A program made the position numbers and the translations under genes. The notes beneath the pieces are model-generated. The model made no database searches. It was not told where the DNA came from and saw only the letters and a program-made list of their open reading frames with translations. DNA of 48,850 nucleotides from positions 1-48,850 of the forward strand of contig CAMQVJ010000012.1 of assembly GCA_947038175.1 (NCBI GenBank), given 5' to 3'. The number at the start of each line of letters is the position of its first letter. Positions within the stretch are counted from its first letter, which is position 1. Below are positions 41,347 to 48,850 of the stretch, one piece after another. The DNA is from an uncultured Desulfovibrio sp. (GTDB lineage Bacteria > Desulfobacterota > Desulfovibrionia > Desulfovibrionales > Desulfovibrionaceae).

Positions 41347-43023
41347 ATGGAAGATTCCAAACAAGAACGAGGAAAGCTTTGCTCTCAAGTGCAAGTAAAG
41401 ACACATAAAAAAGCAGACTCAAGCAAAAAAGAAAAGCATCTAGAAAGTGCTCGCCATCTTGCTGTTTTTGTTATTGGGGCGTCTCTTGGCTCGTCTGTCC
41501 CATTGCCTGTTATGCTCAATAATGCCTTTCAAGACCAAGAAGAAAAAAATCCTGCGGCGTATGCCAGTCGAAACAATGCATTTTGTACCCAGCTTGTTTA
41601 TGGTTATTTTCGACATGCAGGGCTTTTGCGTTTTGCTCTTGCTGATTTTGTAAAAAAACCTCAGAGTTTGCCACAAGAATGCCTCATAGCTCTTTATCTT
41701 GGGGCTTATGAAATATTGTTTTTAAACGATGTGGAAAATTTTAGAGACAATAGCCACGCCATTCTTTTTGAATATGTGGAAATGATAAAAACAGGATTTG
41801 GGCAGAAACTTTCAGGACTTATTAATGGTGTTCTGAGAAATGTGCAACGTGGTAAAGAAGAAATTCTTATGCGTCTTGAAGAAGTGAAAAAAACATATAC
41901 TGCGCCCATTCTTTCGCATCAAATTCCGAGTAAAAAAAGTATACGCAAAATGCACGCACTCGCTGATTTTCCTGATTTTTTTAGCGATGAAATACATAAA
42001 GACTTTTTGCAAGGCCTTGTTAGGAATAGTTTTTTTGCTCCTGTTCCTAGCTATCGAGTGAACGCAAAGTTTAAAGATATGCTCTGCGAAAATCTCCAAG
42101 ATATTCAAATGACGCAAGCAGAAACTAAAAATTCAGAATATACTTTAATAGAAAATACTTGTCTTTATTGGGCAAAGCCAAAAGAGCAAAGTAAGGAATT
42201 AGTAAAAGAAATTAAGCAATGGGAAAATGATGGTTTACTCACAAGGCAAGGCGTCAGCTCTCAATTGGTGGCGAAGAAAATTGCTGAATTTATTCAGTCG
42301 CTCCCTAAGTTTAGAGGTCTTGAAAATCAAAATACTGATAATACATTAGCACAAAACGAATTTCTTGTGTGGGATGCATGCTGTGGGCGTGGCGGTAAAA
42401 GTAGCGCTGTTATGGAAACAGGAGTGCCTGTCCATCTTTGTAGTGACCCAAATGCGGAACGCCTTTCTTATGCAGAAGAAAACATGGGACGACTTCGCCT
42501 TTTTGATACTCATAATAGTCCTGATGTTCCTAGTTCCCCCGACTGCCTTGGCACCCCCCATACTCCCGACAGCGCTGCCTCTCCTGATAAACCTCTTTTT
42601 TGTGTGAAGTCTGCTGAGGAAATAGCCGAAAAGATAGGCTCAAAAGAATCCGAAGACTTCGCCCATAGATTCAGCAGTGAGAAATTTTCTTTTATAATAC
42701 TTGATAGTCCTTGCTCTACATCGGGAACGATAGCGAGAAACCCTGAAGTTAAGCATCGTATTAATCCTGAAAGCCTTGAAGTGATCACGAAATTGCAAGC
42801 AGAACTTTTGAATACGACATGGGAATGCCTCCAAGAGGGTGGATATCTTATGTATATAACGTGTTCTGTTTTTAGCAAGGAAAATGACGAACAAGTTTCC
42901 CGTTTTATGGAAGAGCATAACGCTACGCTTGTTGAACAAAATTATATTATTCCTTATGCAATTTCCGAGGAATTTAAAGGACATGATATTTTATTTTATG
43001 CACTTTTACAAAAAACGCCCTAA
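41347..43023 (+). CDS. RsmB-like (NusB/Nol1/Nop2/Sun) 16S rRNA m5C methyltransferase
   Basis: NusB-like N-terminus, WDACCGRGGKSSAVME SAM motif, IILDSPCSTSGTIARNPEVKHRINPES, EGGYLMYITCSVFSKENDEQV. Confidence 0.87.
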   Translation: MEDSKQERGKLCSQVQVKTHKKADSSKKEKHLESARHLAVFVIGASLGSSVPLPVMLNNAFQDQEEKNPAAYASRNNAFCTQLVYGYFRHAGLLRFALADFVKKPQSLPQECLIALYLGAYEILFLNDVENFRDNSHAILFEYVEMIKTGFGQKLSGLINGVLRNVQRGKEEILMRLEEVKKTYTAPILSHQIPSKKSIRKMHALADFPDFFSDEIHKDFLQGLVRNSFFAPVPSYRVNAKFKDMLCENLQDIQMTQAETKNSEYTLIENTCLYWAKPKEQSKELVKEIKQWENDGLLTRQGVSSQLVAKKIAEFIQSLPKFRGLENQNTDNTLAQNEFLVWDACCGRGGKSSAVMETGVPVHLCSDPNAERLSYAEENMGRLRLFDTHNSPDVPSSPDCLGTPHTPDSAASPDKPLFCVKSAEEIAEKIGSKESEDFAHRFSSEKFSFIILDSPCSTSGTIARNPEVKHRINPESLEVITKLQAELLNTTWECLQEGGYLMYITCSVFSKENDEQVSRFMEEHNATLVEQNYIIPYAISEEFKGHDILFYALLQKTP

Positions 43024-43061
43024 GCGAATAAATGATTAAGAATTTTCTGAAAAATAAATAT

Positions 43062-43107
43062 TCAAAAAAAGGCATTATTATCTAGCCGATAATATTGCCT
43101 TTTTTTA
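43062..43107. terminator. Bidirectional terminator between rsmB-like and dus
   Basis: AAAAAAAGGCATTATTATC...GATAATATTGCCTTTTTTT. Confidence 0.8.
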
Positions 43108-43148
43108 AACAAAATTTCTTTTCTTTAAAAATCTCATGCCCTAATAAA

Positions 43149-44486
43149 TTATAAAGATTCCCCAAAGTAGGTCTCAAGAACGCTTTTGAGTTCCTCGTGG
43201 GTGCGGCAAGCGATAATGGCAAGGCGCAATGCTTTTGCGTTTTCAAGATGTTTTACGTACCTAGGAACTATGGTGCGCATTTGGAGAAGGGCTCTGTGTG
43301 GGTTAAATTCTTTGGCGTAGGTGAGATGTCTTTCTATGAGTTTGCCTAAGTCGTTGCGCATGTTTTCTGTGGTTTTAGGCATGAGGTCATTTATGTGTGG
43401 GATTTCTGAAGGCTTTAGTTTATTTTCTTGTGCGTAATTCCATAAGAGTACGTGTTCTTTGAATATGACAGGGTTTGACATGGCGCCACGTGCGTACATA
43501 ACGCCGTCGACCCCTGTTTCTAGGAGTATACGAACGCCATCTTGTGCGGTGAATAAGTCCCCACTTGCGATAACGGGGATTTTTATGGTGCTTTTTAGTT
43601 TTGTAAGGGCTTCGTAATTTGGCACACCACTGAAACTTTGTTTTGCGTAGCGTGGGTGTAGGGTTATCCAGTCTGCTCCAAGGGCTTCTAATTCTTTTGC
43701 TAAATCAATATAAACATCATTTCCCATTTCATAGCCAAGGCGAATCTTAAAACCAATCTTTCCAGCTCTAATGCCTTCTTTATTTTCCTCATTCCGAGTG
43801 GAATCTGTCGCACATTGTTTTGTGTTTATATTTTTCGTCGCCTTTTCAGGAAAGGGGGAGTTTGAGGGGGAAAAACTCATTTTGCGCTGCAAAATGGGGT
43901 TTTCCCCCTCATAAAAATCTTCTCCATCTGAATTACACAAAATGGGGTTTTCCCCCTCATGAAAATCCTCTCTATTCCCAAAATTCCCAAAATCATCAAA
44001 ATCTTTGCAGTCGGGATTGTGTACTTGTTTTATGACATGCTCTGCTATTTTGAGTAGATTGGGAATATCTTTGAGTAGTGCAGCGCCAGCGCCTGTTTTG
44101 ACTACTTTGGCAACGGAGCAACCGACATTGACGTCGAAGTGCTGGAAGCCTTTTTTTTGTAGGAGTGCGACGCCTTTCGCCATGAAATCGTGTTCTGCGC
44201 CGAATATTTGTGCTACGACGGGGCTGTCTTCTGGGCAGGTGGCGAGTAGAACTTCTGTGTGTTTTCCACCGTAAACGAGACCTTTTGCGCTGATCATTTC
44301 GGTGCAGGTTACTTTTGCCCCTTCTTCTTTGCAGAGAAGCCTGAAGGGCAGGTCTGACCAACCAGCGAGAGGTGCAAGCCAAGGGGATTCTGGGGTGATA
44401 GTTAATGTGTTATCTGTTGTGTCTTTTGCTGTGTTAGCTGTTGTATTTTCTGTTGTATCATTGTGCATAGTTATTGTTTTTTGCAT
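43149..44486 (-). CDS. tRNA-dihydrouridine synthase with an in-frame repeat-derived insertion
   Basis: SPWLAPLAGWSDLPFRLLCKEEGAKVTCTEMISAKGL, FDVNVGCSVAKVVKTGAGAALLKD, KIGFKIRLGYE, HPRYAKQSFSGVPNYE; insertion at about 43767-44015. Confidence 0.93.
   Translation of the reverse strand: MQKTITMHNDTTENTTANTAKDTTDNTLTITPESPWLAPLAGWSDLPFRLLCKEEGAKVTCTEMISAKGLVYGGKHTEVLLATCPEDSPVVAQIFGAEHDFMAKGVALLQKKGFQHFDVNVGCSVAKVVKTGAGAALLKDIPNLLKIAEHVIKQVHNPDCKDFDDFGNFGNREDFHEGENPILCNSDGEDFYEGENPILQRKMSFSPSNSPFPEKATKNINTKQCATDSTRNEENKEGIRAGKIGFKIRLGYEMGNDVYIDLAKELEALGADWITLHPRYAKQSFSGVPNYEALTKLKSTIKIPVIASGDLFTAQDGVRILLETGVDGVMYARGAMSNPVIFKEHVLLWNYAQENKLKPSEIPHINDLMPKTTENMRNDLGKLIERHLTYAKEFNPHRALLQMRTIVPRYVKHLENAKALRLAIIACRTHEELKSVLETYFGESL
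43847..43965 (+). repeat. G-rich hairpin repeat, copy 4 (43847-43913) plus a partial copy (about 43940-43965), inside dus
   Basis: TTTTCAGGAAAGGGGGAGTTTGAGGGGGAAAAACTCATTTTGCGCTGCAAAATGGGGTTTTCCCCCTCAT, then AAAATGGGGTTTTCCCCCTCATGAAAATC. Confidence 0.88.
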
Positions 44487-44626
44487 GAGAGAATCTTTGT
44501 ATGTGTTGGATGATATTATAAGAGGTAGGATGACTTTTGATATGAGAGGGGATAGAGAGTTTTTGAGATTGTAGATATAATTGAAATATAAAATGTGAAA
44601 TGTGAAATATGAAATATGTATGGGGG

Positions 44627-45592
44627 CTAAAAATAGATATAATAATAAATAACGGTAAGAATTGCCATGCTAATCATGCGGAAAAATTGATTGTATATAA
44701 TGAGTTTTCCGGCAAAACGAGCGTTGAAATAGCCCATGTATGCGGGCAGTTGGTGGCGTATGCCACGCATGGGTGTTGAGAGAAGGTTGCCGATGAGCAG
44801 AGCAAAGACGACTTCGTGGGTGTTGAGTGCACCGTCGTGGTAGAGGGAGGCCGCAGCGATGAGAACGGCTTGCATTTCTGCCGCCATGTAGAGAACTATG
44901 AGGCCTAGGCTTTGTACTTTTAGGAAGTCAAAGCCAACGCTTGTGGCAAGCCAGTTTTCCATATTATCAAAAATACCAAAAAACTGTAAATAATAAATAA
45001 TACAATAAATGGGAATACTTATATAGATAAGACGTGGGCATCTTTTGAGAAAGCGCTTGAGGCCTTTTTGCCAAGCGTTTTTCCAGAAATTACCTTCTCT
45101 TTTTGGTGCTTCGTAATGGGAGTATTCACGTGTGCATTTTGGCAAAATCATGCGCCCCACAAAGACTGTGACTATGGTGCGAAGGAGGGCTGCAAGCACT
45201 GATATGGCAACATAAATAAGGGCTGGCATGCCTAAAATGGGAACGGCGAGAAAGAAGAGACTCGGTAAATGTATAAGTGTTGATGGGAAGCTATTGAATA
45301 TATTAGAAATAATAAGTTCTTTCTGTGATATTTCATTTTGCTCTAATTTTTCGCCCATGTATGCGTTTGAGGAAGCAGGGGAAAAAATAGAGATCGCAAA
45401 GGCAGTTGCTGAGATATCGCTTAGATGTGCAAAGCGCACGAGGGGTTTCGTCAATTTTGCTATAGGTTCTGTTAGCTTCAGAGCTTCTAGGAAAGAGGCG
45501 ACGAAAAGCCCGAATGTTAAACCCATGAACAATTTGAAAAGGGGCGTAAGTGGGGGCAGATAATAGATTATTTCGTTTAGGTTTATCATCAC
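44627..45592 (-). CDS. Nucleoside-recognition (Gate) domain membrane protein
   Basis: 321 aa multi-TM; SDISATAFAISIFSPASSNAYMGEKLEQNEISQKELIISNIFNSFPSTLIHLPSLFF and GIRHQLPAYMGYF. Confidence 0.75.
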   Translation of the reverse strand: MMINLNEIIYYLPPLTPLFKLFMGLTFGLFVASFLEALKLTEPIAKLTKPLVRFAHLSDISATAFAISIFSPASSNAYMGEKLEQNEISQKELIISNIFNSFPSTLIHLPSLFFLAVPILGMPALIYVAISVLAALLRTIVTVFVGRMILPKCTREYSHYEAPKREGNFWKNAWQKGLKRFLKRCPRLIYISIPIYCIIYYLQFFGIFDNMENWLATSVGFDFLKVQSLGLIVLYMAAEMQAVLIAAASLYHDGALNTHEVVFALLIGNLLSTPMRGIRHQLPAYMGYFNARFAGKLIIYNQFFRMISMAILTVIYYYIYF

Positions 45593-45680
45593 GTGTCAGC
45601 TTTTAGGATTTAGGGATTAAATATTTTTTTATTGAAATTAAATATTTTTTTGGGTGTTCGATAGAACACGGTCGCCCTGT

Positions 45681-48671
45681 TTAATGCGCTCCGCCCCAGT
45701 CAACGCCAACGCCATAATCTACGAGTAATGGCACAGATAAACGCTTACCGCCTGGGGCGATATTCATCATAATTTCCGCCATGCGTTTTCCTGCTTTTTC
45801 TGCGTTTTGTTCTGGCACTTCAAGAATAAGTTCATCGTGAATTTGCAATAATAATCGTGCGTCCCATTCTTTTAGTTGCTCGTCGTTGTTGACGGCAAGC
45901 ATGGCAAGTTTGATAATATCCGCTGCCGTGCCTTGAATCATGGTGTTCACAGCTTGGCGTTCGGCAAGGGCTTTAGCTTGATTATGAGTTGATACAATAT
46001 CAGGCAAAGCACGTTGTCTGCCTGCTAAAGTTGTGACGTATAGGTGCTCACGAGCGAAATCTTCCACTTCCGTATAGAAGGCTTTTATTTGATGGAATCG
46101 GCTAAAATACACTTCCATAAAGCGTTTAGCTTCTTGGGTTGTGATGTGCAAATCTTGAGCAAGTTTTCGCACGCCCATACCGTAGAGCAATCCAAAGTTT
46201 ATGGTTTTTGCATGACGGCGCATATCCGAGGTGACGGAATCAATATCCTTATCATATAAAAGAGCCGCCGTGCGAGAGTGAATATCTTCGTTGTTGAGGA
46301 AGGCTTCTCGTAGGGTTTCGTCTCCTGAGCAGTGAGCAAGTACTCGTAATTCTACTTGAGAATAATCCGCTGAAACGAGGCAATAGCCAGGCTTTGCGGT
46401 GAAGCATGTGCGCATGCGTTTACCAAGTTCGCCACGAATGGGGATATTTTGCAAGTTTGGATTGCTTGATGATAAACGGCCTGTCCCTGTTGCGAATTGG
46501 TTGAGGGTGGTGTGTATACGTCCGTCATTTCCTGTGAGGCGTGGAAGCGGTTCAAGATAGGTGGAGCGTAATTTTTCAAGCTTGCGATATTCTTGTAAAA
46601 TCTCAATAACGGGGTGAGAGCCTGAAAGCTTTTCTAATACCTCGTGCGAGGTGGAGGCTTGCCCACCCTTTGTGGATTTTGTCATGGGTAGGTCTAGCTT
46701 TTTGAAGAGAATTTCTCCAATTTGTTGAGCGGAACGAATATTAAATTCTCCGCCAGCGACTTCGTAAATTTGACCTGTGAGTGTTTCAAGCTCTGCGTTT
46801 ACTTCGTTGAGGAAAGTGAATAATGCACCCACGTTAACTTGTATTCCTGCTTTTTCTATGGAGTAGAGAACAGGCACAAGAGGCATTTCCATTTCAAGCA
46901 TAAGCGTGAGTAGGGAACGGCTTTCCAACTGGCGCATCATATGCTCGTAAAGAGAGAGCGCTAGGTGGGCAGGATGGCTCGCAGGTAAGCGATTTGCAAA
47001 GGCGTGGCTACGGGAGATAGCCGCCCAGCTATAATCTTTTTCATCGGGTGAAAGAAGCCAAGTCCCAATACTAAGGTCAAAAAATCGTTGATGATTTTTG
47101 AATTGCGTCGCAAGTGCTGGTGTGTCGTGCATGAGTTTTTTTAGATCAGAAACAACAATGTGTGCCGCATTTTTTATGTAAGGAAGAAGGGACTCAAGGC
47201 TTCCCTTATAAAAAATATCTATTTTGCCTTCTGTGGGAAGAGCGAGGATTTTAGCCGCTTCTTCCACCATGTTCAGGCTTTTTGGAACAGGACTTGTTTC
47301 TTTTTCGATAAGGGCAAAGAGACTTTGCTGGGAGTTTTTTGCAGTTGTTTTTTGTGTCTTAGCTTCTGTTTTGTGCTTGAGTTCTTTACTGGTAACTTCG
47401 TTGGTGAGCATGGGGGCGATTGTGGTTTTATGCCCATTTTCGCTAAGAGCAAGCGCTCTTAAAAAGTCCACAGATTTTGGCAAAGGTGCAAGGGCGATGT
47501 AAATCCCCTCTTCTTTGTTTTGATCTTCTTTGTTTTGATCTTTTTTGTCACCCTCTATTTTGATGAGAGCTAAAACCTTGTCTGTGCAATCGGGTAAGTT
47601 TTCAACAAAATTAATTTCTAAGAGTGGGGCAGCTTCAATTTCAGGTTCGATTTTCGTTTCTATTTCTTGATTATTTTCGATACTGTTCTGTTCTTGATTT
47701 TCGCCAACAAGGAGGGCATTTGCGGAAGGCTTGTTGTTTAAAGAACCTTGTTCGCCAGAGTTTTCTATAATATTTATAACATTTTTGCGTACGAGTTCTT
47801 TAAAATCTTTCGCCAAACCGTGCAATTCAAATTCTTTAAAGAAGGTGAGAGCATTTTGTTCATGTGCGTCTTGAATAGTCATATCGTCAAGGCTTATATC
47901 TAGGCATTGCTCGGTGTTTAGAGTTGTGAGCTTGCGGTATAAAAACATAATATCAAGATTGCCTTCCATCTTCTTTTTGACGGGTAGCGGCAAGTCTTCA
48001 TAATTATCACGAATAGATTCAAGGTTTGGAAAGTCTTGAAAAAGCTTCATAGCTGTTTTTTCGCCAATGCCACGCACCCCAGGAATATTATCGCTGGCAT
48101 CACCAATAAGCGCTTGAACGTCAGCCCATTGATTTGGGTGAAGCCCTGTATTGTCTTTAAAATCTTGTTCTGTGAGAATCTTTTCTTCTTTTGTGGCAGG
48201 GTCCCACATGATGACGTTATTGTTCAGACATTGGCGTAAATCTTTATCCATTCCAATGATAACAACGGGGCGCTCTTTTGAATATCGCTTCGCAAGGGAG
48301 GCTATGCAATCGTCCGCTTCACACGCACAAGAAACCTCCACTTTAATGCCAAACTGTTCAAGCATGCGCTTTATGGGGGCAAATTGTGCTTTTAGCTCTT
48401 CTGGTGCGCTTGGACGTTGTGCTTTGTATTCGGGAAAAAGTTCATGACGGAAATGGGGCCCTTGCCCGTCGAGTACAAATATAAAATATTTAGGCAGCTC
48501 TTCACGTAAAATTTTAAGAAGTATGCGCCCGACGATATACATGGCGCCTGTGGGGAAAGAGTCTGATCTGGTCATTTTTGAATTAGCAAAATAACCTCTA
48601 AAAATAAAAGCATTCCCATCCATTATATAGACAGGTTCTTTATCAAAAATAAATGTTTTCTTTATTGGCAT
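45681..48671 (-). CDS. polA: DNA polymerase I
   Basis: 996 aa; 5' nuclease domain (MDGNAFIFRGYF, GDASDNIPGVRGIGEKTA), DYSQVELRVLAHCSGDETL, RRHAKTINFGLLYGMG, LLQIHDELILEVPE. Confidence 0.98.
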   Translation of the reverse strand: MPIKKTFIFDKEPVYIMDGNAFIFRGYFANSKMTRSDSFPTGAMYIVGRILLKILREELPKYFIFVLDGQGPHFRHELFPEYKAQRPSAPEELKAQFAPIKRMLEQFGIKVEVSCACEADDCIASLAKRYSKERPVVIIGMDKDLRQCLNNNVIMWDPATKEEKILTEQDFKDNTGLHPNQWADVQALIGDASDNIPGVRGIGEKTAMKLFQDFPNLESIRDNYEDLPLPVKKKMEGNLDIMFLYRKLTTLNTEQCLDISLDDMTIQDAHEQNALTFFKEFELHGLAKDFKELVRKNVINIIENSGEQGSLNNKPSANALLVGENQEQNSIENNQEIETKIEPEIEAAPLLEINFVENLPDCTDKVLALIKIEGDKKDQNKEDQNKEEGIYIALAPLPKSVDFLRALALSENGHKTTIAPMLTNEVTSKELKHKTEAKTQKTTAKNSQQSLFALIEKETSPVPKSLNMVEEAAKILALPTEGKIDIFYKGSLESLLPYIKNAAHIVVSDLKKLMHDTPALATQFKNHQRFFDLSIGTWLLSPDEKDYSWAAISRSHAFANRLPASHPAHLALSLYEHMMRQLESRSLLTLMLEMEMPLVPVLYSIEKAGIQVNVGALFTFLNEVNAELETLTGQIYEVAGGEFNIRSAQQIGEILFKKLDLPMTKSTKGGQASTSHEVLEKLSGSHPVIEILQEYRKLEKLRSTYLEPLPRLTGNDGRIHTTLNQFATGTGRLSSSNPNLQNIPIRGELGKRMRTCFTAKPGYCLVSADYSQVELRVLAHCSGDETLREAFLNNEDIHSRTAALLYDKDIDSVTSDMRRHAKTINFGLLYGMGVRKLAQDLHITTQEAKRFMEVYFSRFHQIKAFYTEVEDFAREHLYVTTLAGRQRALPDIVSTHNQAKALAERQAVNTMIQGTAADIIKLAMLAVNNDEQLKEWDARLLLQIHDELILEVPEQNAEKAGKRMAEIMMNIAPGGKRLSVPLLVDYGVGVDWGGAH

Positions 48672-48776
48672 ATTTTTCCCCAGTTCAAATCAATTGTGAA
48701 AGCCCGTATGTGAAAGCTCGGATTGACATTAACGTATTTCTTCCACTTAGAAAAGGTTTTTGTGCTTAGTATTAAA

Positions 48777-48850
48777 TTATTTAAGCCGAGAATGTAAAAG
48801 CCGCGCACCTATCCAACGGGCGACGTAGTCGTTTCCGTTTACGAGGAACG
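48777..48850 (-). CDS. 3' end of a truncated upstream gene, product unknown
   Basis: Minus-strand frame reads ...FLVNGNDYVARWIGARLLHSRLK* to the window edge. Confidence 0.4.
   Translation of the reverse strand, partial: FLVNGNDYVARWIGARLLHSRLK

Noticed and set aside
43820-44035. 71-aa plus-strand ORF with repeated KWGFPPH(K/E)N(P/L)L
   Set aside because: Reverse reading of the repeat element within dus; repeat peptide is a by-product
1-48850. Defence island, biosynthetic cluster or prophage
   Set aside because: All larger ORFs were examined and belong to housekeeping, respiratory, transport or unknown single genes; no nuclease/toxin, NRPS/PKS or phage structural genes were recognised

Overview
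The window reads as ordinary chromosomal DNA from a low-to-moderate GC member of the Desulfovibrionaceae. About 34 coding sequences are supportable, almost all with recognisable families. No rRNA, tRNA, CRISPR array, prophage or transposase was seen. Main genes: carB, an ACT-domain protein, tatA, a degenerate-GGDEF/TPR protein, a LysO-like exporter, a TVP38/VTT protein, a phosphomannomutase, pcm, YitT, type III glutamine synthetase, FadL, LysR plus YeiH, a tandem DUF805 protein, dsrA and dsrB, a radical SAM protein, a HIT protein, an IHF/HU protein, a glycosyltransferase, an MCP, a C_GCAxxG_C_C protein, catalase, a BPL_N-like protein, fmt, OsmC, rsmB-like, dus, a nucleoside-recognition/gate protein and polA. 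The most notable signals are: (1) dsrB carries a C-terminal DsrD domain, a DsrB-DsrD fusion of the kind known from Bilophila; (2) a family of G-rich hairpin repeats is scattered between genes, and one copy plus a partial copy lies in frame inside the dus gene, with base-pair covariation between copies; (3) a second composite repeat family occurs at about 4.5, 5.1 and 10.7 kb; (4) a TfoX-like gene missed by the ORF track is interrupted by one in-frame TAA; (5) several minisatellites are present (9, 11, 15, 17 and 18 bp periods); (6) a YeiE-like LysR regulator faces yeiH with a perfect inverted repeat between them; (7) a consensus sigma-54 promoter precedes a repeat-containing orphan protein. 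All calls were made by eye from sequence and remembered family motifs; no database search was run.
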